DNA of 64,000 nucleotides, from the NCBI GenBank assembly GCA_963668185.1, contig OY764162.1, positions 1,550,001-1,614,000 of the forward strand. The letters run 5' to 3'. Below the pieces are notes generated by a model. That model saw only the letters and a program-made list of their open reading frames with translations, was not told the origin of the DNA and ran no database searches. Numbering within the stretch: position 1 is the first letter of the stretch; each line of letters begins with the position of its first letter. The position numbers and the translations under genes were made by a program. This document shows, in pieces, positions 1 to 10,148 of the stretch. The stretch comes from G963668185 sp963668185 (GTDB taxonomy: Bacteria; Chloroflexota; Dehalococcoidia; Lucifugimonadales; G963668185).

Positions 1-1048
1 CTTCACGTGTCCCGTTCCGTACAACTATAGCTTCTCGGAATGCCGAGACATACTCTTTGGCCGCGCGTTCAATGAAGAATCTGTCCGAGTTTTCGAGTAG
101 CTCTCGGCGTAAATCTGGGAGTTGACGTCTCAGTCCTTCGATAACGCCGGGCAGGTCGCCGGTGATGGGGACGCCGAACTCTCCGGCAAGCTCGCGGTTG
201 CCGCCGGAGTCGCGGTAGATGACGGGCAGGCCGCAGGCCATGGCTTCAAGGATAGAATTGGAGCATGCCTCGTTCAAACCGGCGTGCACCATCGCGTGAG
301 ACGAGCGCATGAGGTCGGCGAGTTCGTGCGATTGCAAGACGCCGGCCAGCTTGACGTTGGCGGGATCGATTTCGGGGCACCAGTTGCCTGCGAAGGTCAA
401 CTCCACGCCGGGCAGCTTGGACAATTCGGACAGGATGTCGAATCCTTTGCGCGGGTTAGGGGACCAGGAAGAGGCGACGAGGCAGAGCGCGGCGCCGTTC
501 GCGGGCCGGACTTCATCGGATGGGTAGAACAGGCGCGGGTCGACGCCGTTGTGTATGACGGTGGAGTGAGCGGGGGAGTATCCGCAATGCTCGGCGAAAG
601 TCGTCCGGCAGTACTCGCTTTGGAAGACCGTGCAGTCGGTGAGGCGGTTCACGGCGGGCTGGATGTCGTCCGCGTCCGTCCGATGGCCGCGTGCCAGTTC
701 GGGCACGCCGTCGACGCGGTGGACGAGAGCGGGCCTTCCCCATGCCGGCCGGGTCCCCAGGCGTGCTGCGATGGCCGCCCCGAGCCGGGTCATCGCGCCG
801 GTACGCCTCAACCGCGCGATCTGGGAAGGATCGAGCCGCTTGTTCGCGCCCCGGTTGAAGGCGTTCAGCAGGACGACCTGGGTGTCCCGCGCGGGCCTGC
901 GCGTCACTGTGTGGCCCAAACCGGACAACTCGGACGCGAGTGCGGTCAGGAACTGGTTCCCGCCGCCCCAAGGAGCGTCAATCGTCTCGAACAGGATACA
1001 TACGTGCAGATGATCGGTTGATGGATGGTCGCGGTTACGAGTGTTCAT
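1..1048 (-). CDS. GT4-family glycosyltransferase (3' end beyond the window)
   Basis: The minus-strand frame stays open from an ATG at 1046-1048 down to base 1, so the C-terminus lies outside the window (at least 349 residues visible). The protein starts MNTRNRDHPS and carries the retaining-glycosyltransferase E-x7-E signature in EACSNSILEAMACGLPVI, followed by a nucleotide-sugar-binding RDSGGNREL segment, the classic C-terminal half of GT-B fold GT4 enzymes. It would transfer a sugar from an NDP-sugar to a membrane-linked glycan in the cytosol. Its ATG overlaps the TGA of the flippase gene upstream (ATGA), so the two are probably translated together as part of a surface polysaccharide locus. 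Acceptor and sugar cannot be told from sequence. Confidence 0.85.
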   Translation of the reverse strand, partial: MNTRNRDHPSTDHLHVCILFETIDAPWGGGNQFLTALASELSGLGHTVTRRPARDTQVVLLNAFNRGANKRLDPSQIARLRRTGAMTRLGAAIAARLGTRPAWGRPALVHRVDGVPELARGHRTDADDIQPAVNRLTDCTVFQSEYCRTTFAEHCGYSPAHSTVIHNGVDPRLFYPSDEVRPANGAALCLVASSWSPNPRKGFDILSELSKLPGVELTFAGNWCPEIDPANVKLAGVLQSHELADLMRSSHAMVHAGLNEACSNSILEAMACGLPVIYRDSGGNRELAGEFGVPITGDLPGVIEGLRRQLPDLRRELLENSDRFFIERAAKEYVSAFREAIVVRNGTRE

Positions 1049-2466
1049 GCCTGTTGGTCTATGCGATAGCTTTGCTTGATGATCAAGTACACAAATGGAA
1101 CAACGACGGCTACGCCCACCACCGAAGTGACCGTTCTGGCCCAGGCCGCGCCCTCCGCGCCGTACTGTGGAATCAGCAACAGCGCGAGGCTGACCGAGAC
1201 GACGAGCGCAGTTGCCGCTCCTATTATGCCGGGCAGAGCTTGACCTGTCGCTATCGGCAGCCTGCTGCATATTCGAGTGGTCATGCTCAATAGCGCGCCC
1301 GGTATGAGTATGAGCATCACGGACCCCGCGCCGGAGAAATCCTCTCCAAAGACGATCTCAATCACAGTGCCCCGCAACACGGCAAGCAGCGCGAAACCCG
1401 CGGCTCCAACCACCATCGAGAAGAGAGTAAACCTCAGCGCGACTCGCCTGAGCTCGGAGCCGCGGCCCTCGAACCAGAGCCTGCCGAACTCAGAGTGGAT
1501 GCTCCTGGCCATCAACGCAAACGGCCTTCTGCACGTATCTACCAGACTCACAGCCGCGCGATACATTCCTGCGGCAGGCGCACCTGCGAGTTGGCCCACC
1601 AGTATCGTGTCCACGTGCGCGGTGATCGCACCAATTGTGACCCGTATGTACGTTCCCGCCTGGAACCTTACTACGTCCCGCGACACACTGAATCTGGGCG
1701 AGCGCAGGAAGCCGTCGAGGCCCGCCCTGGACGCGGACGCGGCTGTGGCTATGAACACGCCGGCGTTCGCGACGATCGCCCCGACTACGTAGGCCATGAC
1801 GATTGCGAACAGGCCGCCGTCCGTGAGCCAGGCCAGGACGATCATGCCGACTACGACCGGAATGCTCGCGAGCTCGGCGGCGGTTGAGAGCGAAACGCGG
1901 TCGGCGAGTCGTAGCAAAGCGACGTTCTGTGACGACGTCGAGCCGAGCACGCCGAGTACGCCGTAGAGGAGCACGGCCTCGACGTACGCCTCCCGAAGGC
2001 CGGTGAACTCGCGGGCGACGAATACCATTAGGACGATGACGGCGTACGCGAGCAGCGACATGCCGAACGAGACGGCGAGGGCGAAGTGCACGACGGCGGC
2101 CGCCCGGTCGCCGCGCCCCTCGGCCACGCTCTTGGACACGAACGCGATGACGGCGTCGCCGCCGGGCAGCGAGACGATGCCGTGTATGAGGCCGGTGGCC
2201 GACATGATGACGGCCAGGACGCCGTAGCCGTCGGGGCCGAGGACGCGGGCGGTGATGGAGACGGTGGCGAGGCCGCTCGCCAGCCGGATCGCAGTCGTCG
2301 CGCCGGTCCAGAACGTCTGCCGGGCGACGCGCCTCTCGGACGTGTTGAGGTGGCGGGTCAGGAGCGCCTTCACTTGCGCGGGCTGCACCCGGCTGCGGAT
2401 TGGGCGTCGGCGTGATGGGGTCTGGCGCGGGTGGTTGACACTCGTCCAATCGTAGTTAGCGGCCAC
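1045..2466 (-). CDS. Polysaccharide flippase (Wzx/MATE-like oligosaccharide exporter)
   Basis: This 473-residue protein has about 12-14 hydrophobic segments and the N-terminal pattern of polysaccharide biosynthesis (Wzx-type) exporters, including ARVLGPDGYGVLAVIMSATG. Such proteins flip lipid-linked glycan repeat units across the membrane. The assigned start is a GTG at 2464-2466. The first 40 residues are polar and basic, so translation may begin at a later GTG. It precedes the glycosyltransferase with a 4-bp overlap and is divergent from def. Family assignment is firm; the substrate is unknown. Confidence 0.83.
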   Translation of the reverse strand: MAANYDWTSVNHPRQTPSRRRPIRSRVQPAQVKALLTRHLNTSERRVARQTFWTGATTAIRLASGLATVSITARVLGPDGYGVLAVIMSATGLIHGIVSLPGGDAVIAFVSKSVAEGRGDRAAAVVHFALAVSFGMSLLAYAVIVLMVFVAREFTGLREAYVEAVLLYGVLGVLGSTSSQNVALLRLADRVSLSTAAELASIPVVVGMIVLAWLTDGGLFAIVMAYVVGAIVANAGVFIATAASASRAGLDGFLRSPRFSVSRDVVRFQAGTYIRVTIGAITAHVDTILVGQLAGAPAAGMYRAAVSLVDTCRRPFALMARSIHSEFGRLWFEGRGSELRRVALRFTLFSMVVGAAGFALLAVLRGTVIEIVFGEDFSGAGSVMLILIPGALLSMTTRICSRLPIATGQALPGIIGAATALVVSVSLALLLIPQYGAEGAAWARTVTSVVGVAVVVPFVYLIIKQSYRIDQQA

Positions 2467-2482
2467 CCCATTTGCAATCGGC

Positions 2483-2488
2483 TATAAT
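2483..2488 (+). promoter_or_regulatory. Candidate -10 box (TATAAT) for def
   Basis: A perfect TATAAT lies 30 bases before the def start in the gap between the divergent flippase and def genes. No good -35 is visible at 16-18 bp, so this is a weak promoter prediction. A Shine-Dalgarno-like AGGAAG at 2504-2509 precedes the def GTG. Confidence 0.4.
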
Positions 2489-2517
2489 GGGGTGACAGGA
2501 TTGACAGGAAGCATGAC

Positions 2518-3024
2518 GTGGCCCTGCTGCCGATAATCGAATACCCGGACCCGGTCCTCAGGATGAAGGCCAAGAAGGTCCGCAAGATTGACAAGAGCGT
2601 TGAACGGCTCGCCGAAGACATGATCGCCACGATGCAGGCGGCGGACGGCATCGGCCTCGCGGCCAACCAGGTGGGAGTGCTCCGGCGGGTAGTCACGATC
2701 CAGATCCCGGAAGAAGAGCCGCAGGTGTTCATCAACCCGGAGATCGTCCACCGGGAGGGGGAGCGGACGGTCGAGGAGGGCTGCCTCAGCGTGCCCGGGT
2801 ACAAGGGGTTCATCACGAGGGCGGTCTGGATCAAAGTCAGGGCGTTGGACCTTTCCACGAGGCTGATCAGGCTGAGAGCGGAGGATATGCTGGCCCAGGC
2901 GCTGGAGCACGAGATCGACCATCTGAATGGTATCCTGTACCTTGACCATCTCAAGTCGCATGAAGACCTTCACAAGCTGGAAGAGGAGGAAGGACCGGCA
3001 TCCGTAGAGGCTGCGGCGGACTGA
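2518..3024 (+). CDS. def: Peptide deformylase
   Basis: Removes the formyl group from the N-terminal Met of new proteins. All three family motifs are present: GIGLAANQVG (motif 1), EGCLSVPG with the metal-binding Cys (motif 2) and HEIDHLNG with the two metal-binding His and the catalytic Glu (motif 3). At 168 residues it has normal length. The start is a GTG at 2518 preceded by AGGAAG; the protein opens MALLPIIEYPDPVLR, the usual N-terminus of the family. It is followed after 38 bp by the CCA-adding enzyme gene, on the same strand. Confidence 0.96.
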   Translation: MALLPIIEYPDPVLRMKAKKVRKIDKSVERLAEDMIATMQAADGIGLAANQVGVLRRVVTIQIPEEEPQVFINPEIVHREGERTVEEGCLSVPGYKGFITRAVWIKVRALDLSTRLIRLRAEDMLAQALEHEIDHLNGILYLDHLKSHEDLHKLEEEEGPASVEAAAD

Positions 3025-3062
3025 TCCGCGAACCGCAACACCACGCACACGCCGGCAACACC

Positions 3063-4539
3063 TTGTCTTCCGTCTCTACCACCCGAACGCTCGCGCCGCC
3101 CGCAGCCCAGCGCCTGGCTCACATCCTACGTGGCCGGGGCGGGCGAAGCCGGGTCACTCGGTCGTACCTTGTCGGGGGCGCGGTGCGCGACGCCCTACTG
3201 GGGCGGGACTCCGACGACCTGGACATCGCGGTCGAAGGCGACGCGGCGGCGGCAGGCCGGGAGTTGGCCGCGGCCTTCGGCGGGCGATGCGTCGTGCTGG
3301 ACCGGGATCGCGGCGTAGTCCGGGCGCTCCTGTCGATGCCCGAGGGCGACGTACAGGCCGACCTGAACCCCGCGCCGCTCGGCATCGAAGCCGACCTGGC
3401 CGCCCGCGACTTCACCATCGACGCGATGGCGGTCCCGCTCGACGGCGAGGGCGGAGACGTGATCGATCCGCACGGGGGCCGGGCAGACCTGGGACTGCGG
3501 ACCATCCGCGCCGTGTCGCCAAGCTCGCTGTCGGACGATCCGGCACGGCTGTTGAGGGCGGTCAGGCTGGCGGCGCAGCTGGGATTCAGCATCGATGAGG
3601 GCACGGCAGAAGGCATCCGATCGAGGGCGGGTCTAGTCAGCATGGTCGCCCACGAGCGGGCCAGGGACGAACTGACGAAGACGCTGGCCGAGACGGGGGC
3701 GACGGATTCGTTGAGGAAGCTGGACGAGCTTGGCCTGCTGACGAGGGTGATTCCGGAACTGGAAGAGGCGCGCGGCGTGGCGCAGCCGAAGGAGCACTAC
3801 TGGGACGTGCTCGACCACCTGCTGGAGACGCCGGGGCAGGTGGAGCGCGTCCTATGCGGGCCTTCGGACGAAGCGACGCTGCGCGTCCCGGGGTTCGAGG
3901 GAATGGCGGGCTACTTCGCGGAGGAGATCGGGGACGGGGCGGCAAGGAGCACCGTTCTCAAGCTGGCGGCGCTGCTGCATGACATCTCGAAGCCGGCAAC
4001 GAAGCAATTCGAGCCGTCGGGCCGGATGCGGTTCTTCGGGCACGACACGGAGGGCGCGGAGGTTGCCGAACGGATCGTGAAGCGCCTCCGGTTCTGCGGA
4101 CGCACCTGCGACATAGTGCGAACGATGGTCCGCTACCACCTGAGGCCAGGCCAGCTTTCGCAGAAGGGCGAGCTGCCCAGCGCGCGCGCGGTGTACCGCT
4201 ACTACCGCGACCTGGGAGATGTTGCCGTGGACACGCTGTACCTCAACATGGCGGACTACCTCGCCGCGCGCGGGCCGGACCTGGAACCGGACGATTGGGC
4301 CGAGCACTGCCGTATGCTGGGCCACGTGCTGGCGGGCGTGGACCGGGGCGCGGAGGGCGCCGACCGGCCGGCGTGGCTCATCGACGGCCACGACGTTATG
4401 TCCGAGTTCTCGCTTGGGCCGGGGCCGGTCATCGGCGAAGTGCTGGAGGCGGTGCGGGAAGCGCAGAGCGCGGGGGAGATCGTCACGCGGCAGGAGGCGC
4501 TGGAACTGGCGGGCGTCAGGCTGGGGTCGGGGCATCGCC

Positions 4540-4547
<8 letters not shown>
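3063..4547 (+). CDS. cca: CCA tRNA nucleotidyltransferase / poly(A) polymerase family with HD domain
   Basis: Class II nucleotidyltransferase that would add or repair the 3' CCA of tRNAs. The N-terminus shows the GGAVRDALLGR motif and the catalytic DDLDIAV (DxD) motif, followed by the RNA-binding helical domain with DDPARLLRAVRLAAQLGF. A C-terminal HD hydrolase domain is marked by LAALLHDISKP. The length of 494 residues fits the HD-containing bacterial type. The start is a TTG at 3063. The initiator tRNA in this window lacks an encoded CCA end, so such an enzyme is needed here. The stop overlaps the secD start by 8 bp. Confidence 0.92.
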
Positions 4548-6432
<1,885 letters not shown>

Positions 6433-6435
6433 GCG

Positions 6436-7392
6436 TTGGACTACGTAGGCAAGCGGTACCTGTTCTTCCTGCTCTCCGCGATTGTGATCGTGCCGGGGAT
6501 CGTGTTCCTTATCATTTCGCCGGGCCTGAAGCCGGGCATCGACTTCACGGGCGGCTCGTCGATCATGCTGGAGTTCTCGAACCCGGTTGACGAGACCGAC
6601 CTGCGCGTCGAGCTTGAGGCGGAGGGGCACCCGGACGCGAGCGTTGACCGGCTGGAGGACGGCACGTACTTCGTCAGGACCAAGGTGCTGAACGAGGACG
6701 CGAAGAACGGACTGGTCGAAGGGTTGGAGGCGTCGCTTTCGCCGGACGGAATCAACGTGCTTTCGTTCGACTTGGTGTCTCCGGTGGTGGCGAAGGAGAC
6801 GGTGCTGAACGCGCTGTGGGCCGTCATAGCCGCCGCCGTGGGCATCTTCCTGTACGTGTGGTGGGCGTTCCGCAACGTGCCGAGGCCGTTCCTGTACGGG
6901 GCCGCGGCGATCGTGGCCCTGATGCACGACGTGATGATCGTGCTGGGAATCTTCGCGATTCTCGGGAACCTGGCGGGCGTTGAAGTTGGGACGATCTTCC
7001 TGGTCGCCCTGCTGACGGTGATCGGCTACAGCGTGAACGACACGATCGTCATCTTCGACCGGCTTCGGGAGAACGTGATCAACTACCAGAACCGCAGCCT
7101 GTCGGCCAACGTGAACCTGAGCATATCGGAGACCCTGGGCAGGTCGATCAACACGAGCGCGACGATCATGTTCCCGCTGCTGGCGCTGCTGCTGTTCGGC
7201 GGCGAGACGCTGCAGGTCTTCCTGCTGGTGCTGATCATCGGCGTGGTGTCCGGCACGTATAGCTCAATAGGGGTTGCGGCGCAGTTGCTGGCCGCGTGGG
7301 ATCTCGGCGACTTCAAGCGCATCCTGAACAGGGTGCGGCCCGGCGCGTCGACGACTGCGGCGAGTCCGAGACCGGCGGGGCAGTCCGGTTAG
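6436..7392 (+). CDS. secF: Protein translocase subunit SecF
   Basis: Partner of SecD in the SecDF export complex. The 318-residue protein starts at a TTG (MDYVGKRYLFFLLSAI), has one N-terminal membrane segment, the SecF signature GIDFTGGSSIML and a C-terminal RND-type membrane domain containing SVNDTIVIFDRLREN. It lies 3 bp after secD, so the two are co-translated. A repeat with strong hairpins follows the stop and may serve as terminator. Confidence 0.95.
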   Translation: MDYVGKRYLFFLLSAIVIVPGIVFLIISPGLKPGIDFTGGSSIMLEFSNPVDETDLRVELEAEGHPDASVDRLEDGTYFVRTKVLNEDAKNGLVEGLEASLSPDGINVLSFDLVSPVVAKETVLNALWAVIAAAVGIFLYVWWAFRNVPRPFLYGAAAIVALMHDVMIVLGIFAILGNLAGVEVGTIFLVALLTVIGYSVNDTIVIFDRLRENVINYQNRSLSANVNLSISETLGRSINTSATIMFPLLALLLFGGETLQVFLLVLIIGVVSGTYSSIGVAAQLLAAWDLGDFKRILNRVRPGASTTAASPRPAGQSG

Positions 7393-7402
7393 GTTTATCT
7401 TA

Positions 7403-7474
7403 AAGGGCGATATGCCCTGCTCCGCTCATCGGAGAACCCCATCCCAGCCTTCCCCAGCAGACTGGGGAAGGGGT
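7403..7474. repeat. Hairpin region with repeat-family C copy, between secF and the zinc dehydrogenase
   Basis: Two short inverted repeats (AGGGCGATATGCCCT and a CTCCG/CGGAG pair) are followed by a 10-bp perfect stem, CCTTCCCCAG at 7448-7457 with CTGGGGAAGG at 7462-7471. About 37 bases at 7436-7472 match 30050-30086 nearly exactly. It lies between convergent genes and may act as a bidirectional terminator. Confidence 0.7.
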
Positions 7475-7491
7475 CAGATGTTACGGTTGGC

Positions 7492-8520
7492 CTAGGGCGT
7501 GAGCACGACCCTGCCGAACGTCTCGCGGGCCTGTATTCTCTCGTAGGCCTCGCCAGCTTGCTCCAGCGAGAACCGTTCGGACACGACCGGCCTCACGCTG
7601 CCTGACACGGCAAGCTCGATCGCGGCTTCGACGTCCGGGCGGCCCGCTCCAGATGACGCTCGCAGCGAGGCGTCGCGGAAGACCAGCTCTGCGAGGTTGA
7701 ACGACGCGCGGCTGCCCGCGACCTCGCCGAGCAGCACCATGCGCCCGAACTGGGCGAGGCTGCGAAGGGCGGAAAGGAACGTGGGCGAGCCCACCGTGTC
7801 GATTACGGCGTCGACTCCCTGGTCTTCGGTCAGCGCCAATGCGATCTCGGAGAAGTCCAGCTCGCCGGCCAACACCGTTTCACACCCAAACTCCGATTCC
7901 AGCCGCTCAGCCTTCTCCGGGGAGCCGGATACGGCGATGACGCGGGCCCCGGCGTGCATCGCCACCTGCACCGCGTGGACGCCCAAGCCGCCGCTTGCGC
8001 CCGTCACCAGCACTGTATCGCCTGCGGCAAGCCGCGCTACGTGCTCGACGGCGCGGACGACGACTCCGACGGGGCACGCCAGGAGCGCGGCGTCAACGAG
8101 ATCGATTTCGGGAGGCACGGGAACAACGCACCGTTCCGGCAGCTTGACGTACTCGGCGAACCCGCCGTCGAGGGCGTGCCCAATGCCCTCGCCTTCGAAG
8201 CACCTGTACTCTCTGCCGGAACTGCACCGGGCGCAGTTGCCGCAGAACCGGTTCAGCATGGCTACGACAGCATCTCCGGCGGCAATCTGCTTCACGTCCG
8301 GCCCAATCTCCGCAACCCGGCCGGAGATTTCGTGGCCCAGGACTACGTCGTGCCTCACGCCGCGGCGCAGCAGGCCCGACATGACGGCGACGTCGTGGCG
8401 GCACATTCCGCAGGCCGCCACCCGCACGAGGATCTCGCCTGCGCCGGGCCTCGGAGTGGGAACGTCTCGAACGCCGAGGGCGGGAGGAGCGCCGGGGCGT
8501 TCTACAAAGAGCGCTTTCAC
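7492..8520 (-). CDS. Zinc-dependent medium-chain alcohol dehydrogenase family protein
   Basis: A 342-residue MDR-superfamily oxidoreductase. The catalytic-zinc region shows CGMCRHD and GHEISGRV, the structural-zinc lobe has the four cysteines of CGNCARCSSGREYRC, and the NAD(P)-binding Rossmann motif is TGASGGLGVHAVQ. It would interconvert an alcohol and an aldehyde or ketone; the substrate cannot be predicted. Its start overlaps the stop of the upstream 6PGDH-like gene by 4 bp, so the two dehydrogenases are probably one transcription unit and may act on the same pathway. Confidence 0.87.
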   Translation of the reverse strand: MKALFVERPGAPPALGVRDVPTPRPGAGEILVRVAACGMCRHDVAVMSGLLRRGVRHDVVLGHEISGRVAEIGPDVKQIAAGDAVVAMLNRFCGNCARCSSGREYRCFEGEGIGHALDGGFAEYVKLPERCVVPVPPEIDLVDAALLACPVGVVVRAVEHVARLAAGDTVLVTGASGGLGVHAVQVAMHAGARVIAVSGSPEKAERLESEFGCETVLAGELDFSEIALALTEDQGVDAVIDTVGSPTFLSALRSLAQFGRMVLLGEVAGSRASFNLAELVFRDASLRASSGAGRPDVEAAIELAVSGSVRPVVSERFSLEQAGEAYERIQARETFGRVVLTP

Positions 8521-9425
8521 TGCGGCTTCGAGGGCGGCTTGGCGGACTGGCCGGCGACTCGGACGAACTCTTCTATGGTCTCTTCCAGCGTGCGGTCGAG
8601 GTCCGCCGTCTCCGGGTTCTCGGCGGCGAACGCGGTCTTGCTCAGCAGCCTGTAGATGTCCGCTGCGCCCTGGTGGAAATGGGACGTCCCGCCTGCGTGC
8701 TCGTAGGTTGCGGCGATCTCCTCCATCTCGCCGATCCAGCGAGCGGCGGGGCTCGCGAGATGCGGCACGCCGGAGCGCATCCTCGCCAGAGCGTCCGACT
8801 GGCTGTACTCGAACTCCTCCTCAAGCTCCTTCGACACTCCGAGAGACGCGGCGGCGCAGAGCACGGCGACGTGCAGCGCGCTGGTCCCCTTCGTGAGGCC
8901 CGCGTAACACATCTTGATCGCGGAGGCGCGGCCCACTTCGGGCCCCATCGGCTTCACCTCGATGCCCTTGCCATCGAGTTCTTCGAGCGGCGCGGTGTCT
9001 GCTCCAGAGGCGTAGAACCTCGGCGCGGCGCCCCTGCCGGGCGGCCCTCCAATGATGGACGCGTCGATGTAGGCGGCTCCGGCTGAAGTCACGGTTGACT
9101 CGACCTCTCCGGTGGTCATGGGCGAGACGGCGTTGCAGTCCGCGTACACAAGCCCGGAGCCGGTCGCGCGAACCGCATCGGCAACGGCTTGCGCGGTCCC
9201 GGTCGCACGGGCGGGCACTAGGATCGAGAGAAGCAGGTCCGCCTCGGAGACCATATCCTCGTAGCTGGGAACGTCACGGAACCCCGCGTCACGCGCCAGG
9301 CCGCGCGTCCTTTCGCTGCGCCCGTCGAGGCATGTGATCACGTCCAGGCCGTTTTCCCTGAGAGCACGGCCAACGGCGTGGCCCATGTCGCCGGGGCTGA
9401 GTATGGCAACCGTTTTCACTGGCAT
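8517..9425 (-). CDS. NAD(P)-binding 6-phosphogluconate dehydrogenase-like protein with DUF1932-type C-terminus
   Basis: A 302-residue protein. Residues 1-150 form a Rossmann domain of the beta-hydroxyacid dehydrogenase type (VAILSPGDMGHAVGRAL). It contains the family segment IIGGPPGRG and the usual Lys-containing KMCYAGLTKG (Lys at about residue 171). The C-terminal helical part resembles the DUF1932 domain found in uncharacterised members. Reaction unknown; most likely NAD(P)-dependent oxidation of a small hydroxyacid. The ATG at 9425 is preceded by a purine-rich AAAGGAGG, and the gene overlaps the downstream zinc dehydrogenase by 4 bp. Confidence 0.8.
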   Translation of the reverse strand: MPVKTVAILSPGDMGHAVGRALRENGLDVITCLDGRSERTRGLARDAGFRDVPSYEDMVSEADLLLSILVPARATGTAQAVADAVRATGSGLVYADCNAVSPMTTGEVESTVTSAGAAYIDASIIGGPPGRGAAPRFYASGADTAPLEELDGKGIEVKPMGPEVGRASAIKMCYAGLTKGTSALHVAVLCAAASLGVSKELEEEFEYSQSDALARMRSGVPHLASPAARWIGEMEEIAATYEHAGGTSHFHQGAADIYRLLSKTAFAAENPETADLDRTLEETIEEFVRVAGQSAKPPSKPQ

Positions 9426-9729
9426 TGGGGGCCTCCTTTGTCTATATCCTAATCCTTACGTCAATACGCTCGCATGGGGGCGCGAGCATTCGAAAAATCA
9501 AAAGGTGGATGGTTGGGGTGGCCGTCTGATTTCGTGTACATGCGTCTATTTCAGTACGGTCGCTCGCAAATGGCAAGTGTTGGGGGCCGGGGCGGGCCGT
9601 GTATTGCGAAAGGCCGCCTCGAGGGACTTGGGGCGGGCCCTTCGACAGGCTCAGGGCGAACGGGCTTAGGCGGGCGGGCAGTTGGAGAACCAGCGCTCTT
9701 GTCTCATAATGAGGAAAGGAGGTAAGTCT
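9426..9729. other. Intergenic stretch with one repeat copy
   Basis: About 300 bases between the divergent 6PGDH-like gene and the small antitoxin-like gene. Apart from a family A repeat at 9638-9664 and the AAAGGAGGT ribosome-binding site at 9716-9724 no coding or RNA signal was recognised. Confidence 0.6.
9638..9664 (+). repeat. Dispersed repeat, family A
   Basis: A 27-base unit reading CCCTTCGACAGGCTCAGGGC followed by GAACGGG. The same unit occurs at 15503, 24785 and 31753 in intergenic DNA, three of those times followed by a palindrome of family B. Confidence 0.85.
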
Positions 9730-9930
9730 ATGACTACCGCTGATGAGATCAAGCAGGCAGTTCTGGGTCTTCCCGAAGCCGAGTATGCCAAGGTCATGGA
9801 CTGGCTTCACGGGTTGGCAGAGGAAGCGTGGGATCGACAGTTCGAGGAGGATGTGCTGGCCGGAAGGCTGGACTTCCTGAAGGCAGAAGTCGAACGGGCC
9901 AAGCGGGAAGGCACTCTCAGGGAGATGTAG
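9730..9930 (+). CDS. Small antitoxin-like protein, no toxin beside it
   Basis: A 66-residue acidic helical protein (MTTADEIKQAVLGLPEAEYA...). The middle part, EEAWDRQFEEDVLAGRLDFL, resembles the short antitoxins usually encoded just before RelE/ParE-type toxins. A strong AAAGGAGGT ribosome-binding site lies 6 bases before the ATG, which argues that it is expressed. The longer open frame starting at 9682 only extends into the repeat. No RelE/ParE-like frame follows; the next 220 bases are repeat-rich non-coding DNA. It may be an orphan antitoxin left after loss of its toxin. The family link is from memory of sequence pattern only. Confidence 0.65.
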   Translation: MTTADEIKQAVLGLPEAEYAKVMDWLHGLAEEAWDRQFEEDVLAGRLDFLKAEVERAKREGTLREM

Positions 9931-10026
9931 TGTGCGAGGATAGCGTCTTCGCGCTCGAAGGACTCCTTCGGCAGGGTCAGGGCGGGGTCGTGGCAGGCCA
10001 AGGGGTCGGAGCGCGGCCACACCACT

Positions 10027-10110
10027 CTTAGATTCCTCGAGGGACTCGGAATGACAGTGGGCGTGGCGCTATGATCGGAATGACGGGAGATGGGCGGTTC
10101 GCGAACCGCC
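10027..10110. repeat. Repeat-family D copy followed by a palindromic family B-like unit
   Basis: The segment at 10027-10058 (TTAGATTCCTCGAGGGACTC, then GGAATGACAG) matches related units at 11446 and 34141. At 10092-10110 a perfect palindrome GGCGGTTCGCGAACCGCC is followed by TCTACG, as in the family B units that are followed by CCTACG. No gene lies here. Confidence 0.7.
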
Positions 10111-10148
10111 TCTACGATGGTATGGCGGTACGGGCGTTGGAAAACGGT

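Noticed and set aside
122..1021. A 299-codon plus-strand open frame
   Set aside because: It is antisense to the glycosyltransferase frame, which carries the E-x7-E motif; the plus-strand product has no recognisable fold and high-GC shadow composition.
9442..10020. A 192-codon minus-strand open frame
   Set aside because: It runs across repeats and antisense to the small antitoxin-like gene; part of it is the translated family A repeat.
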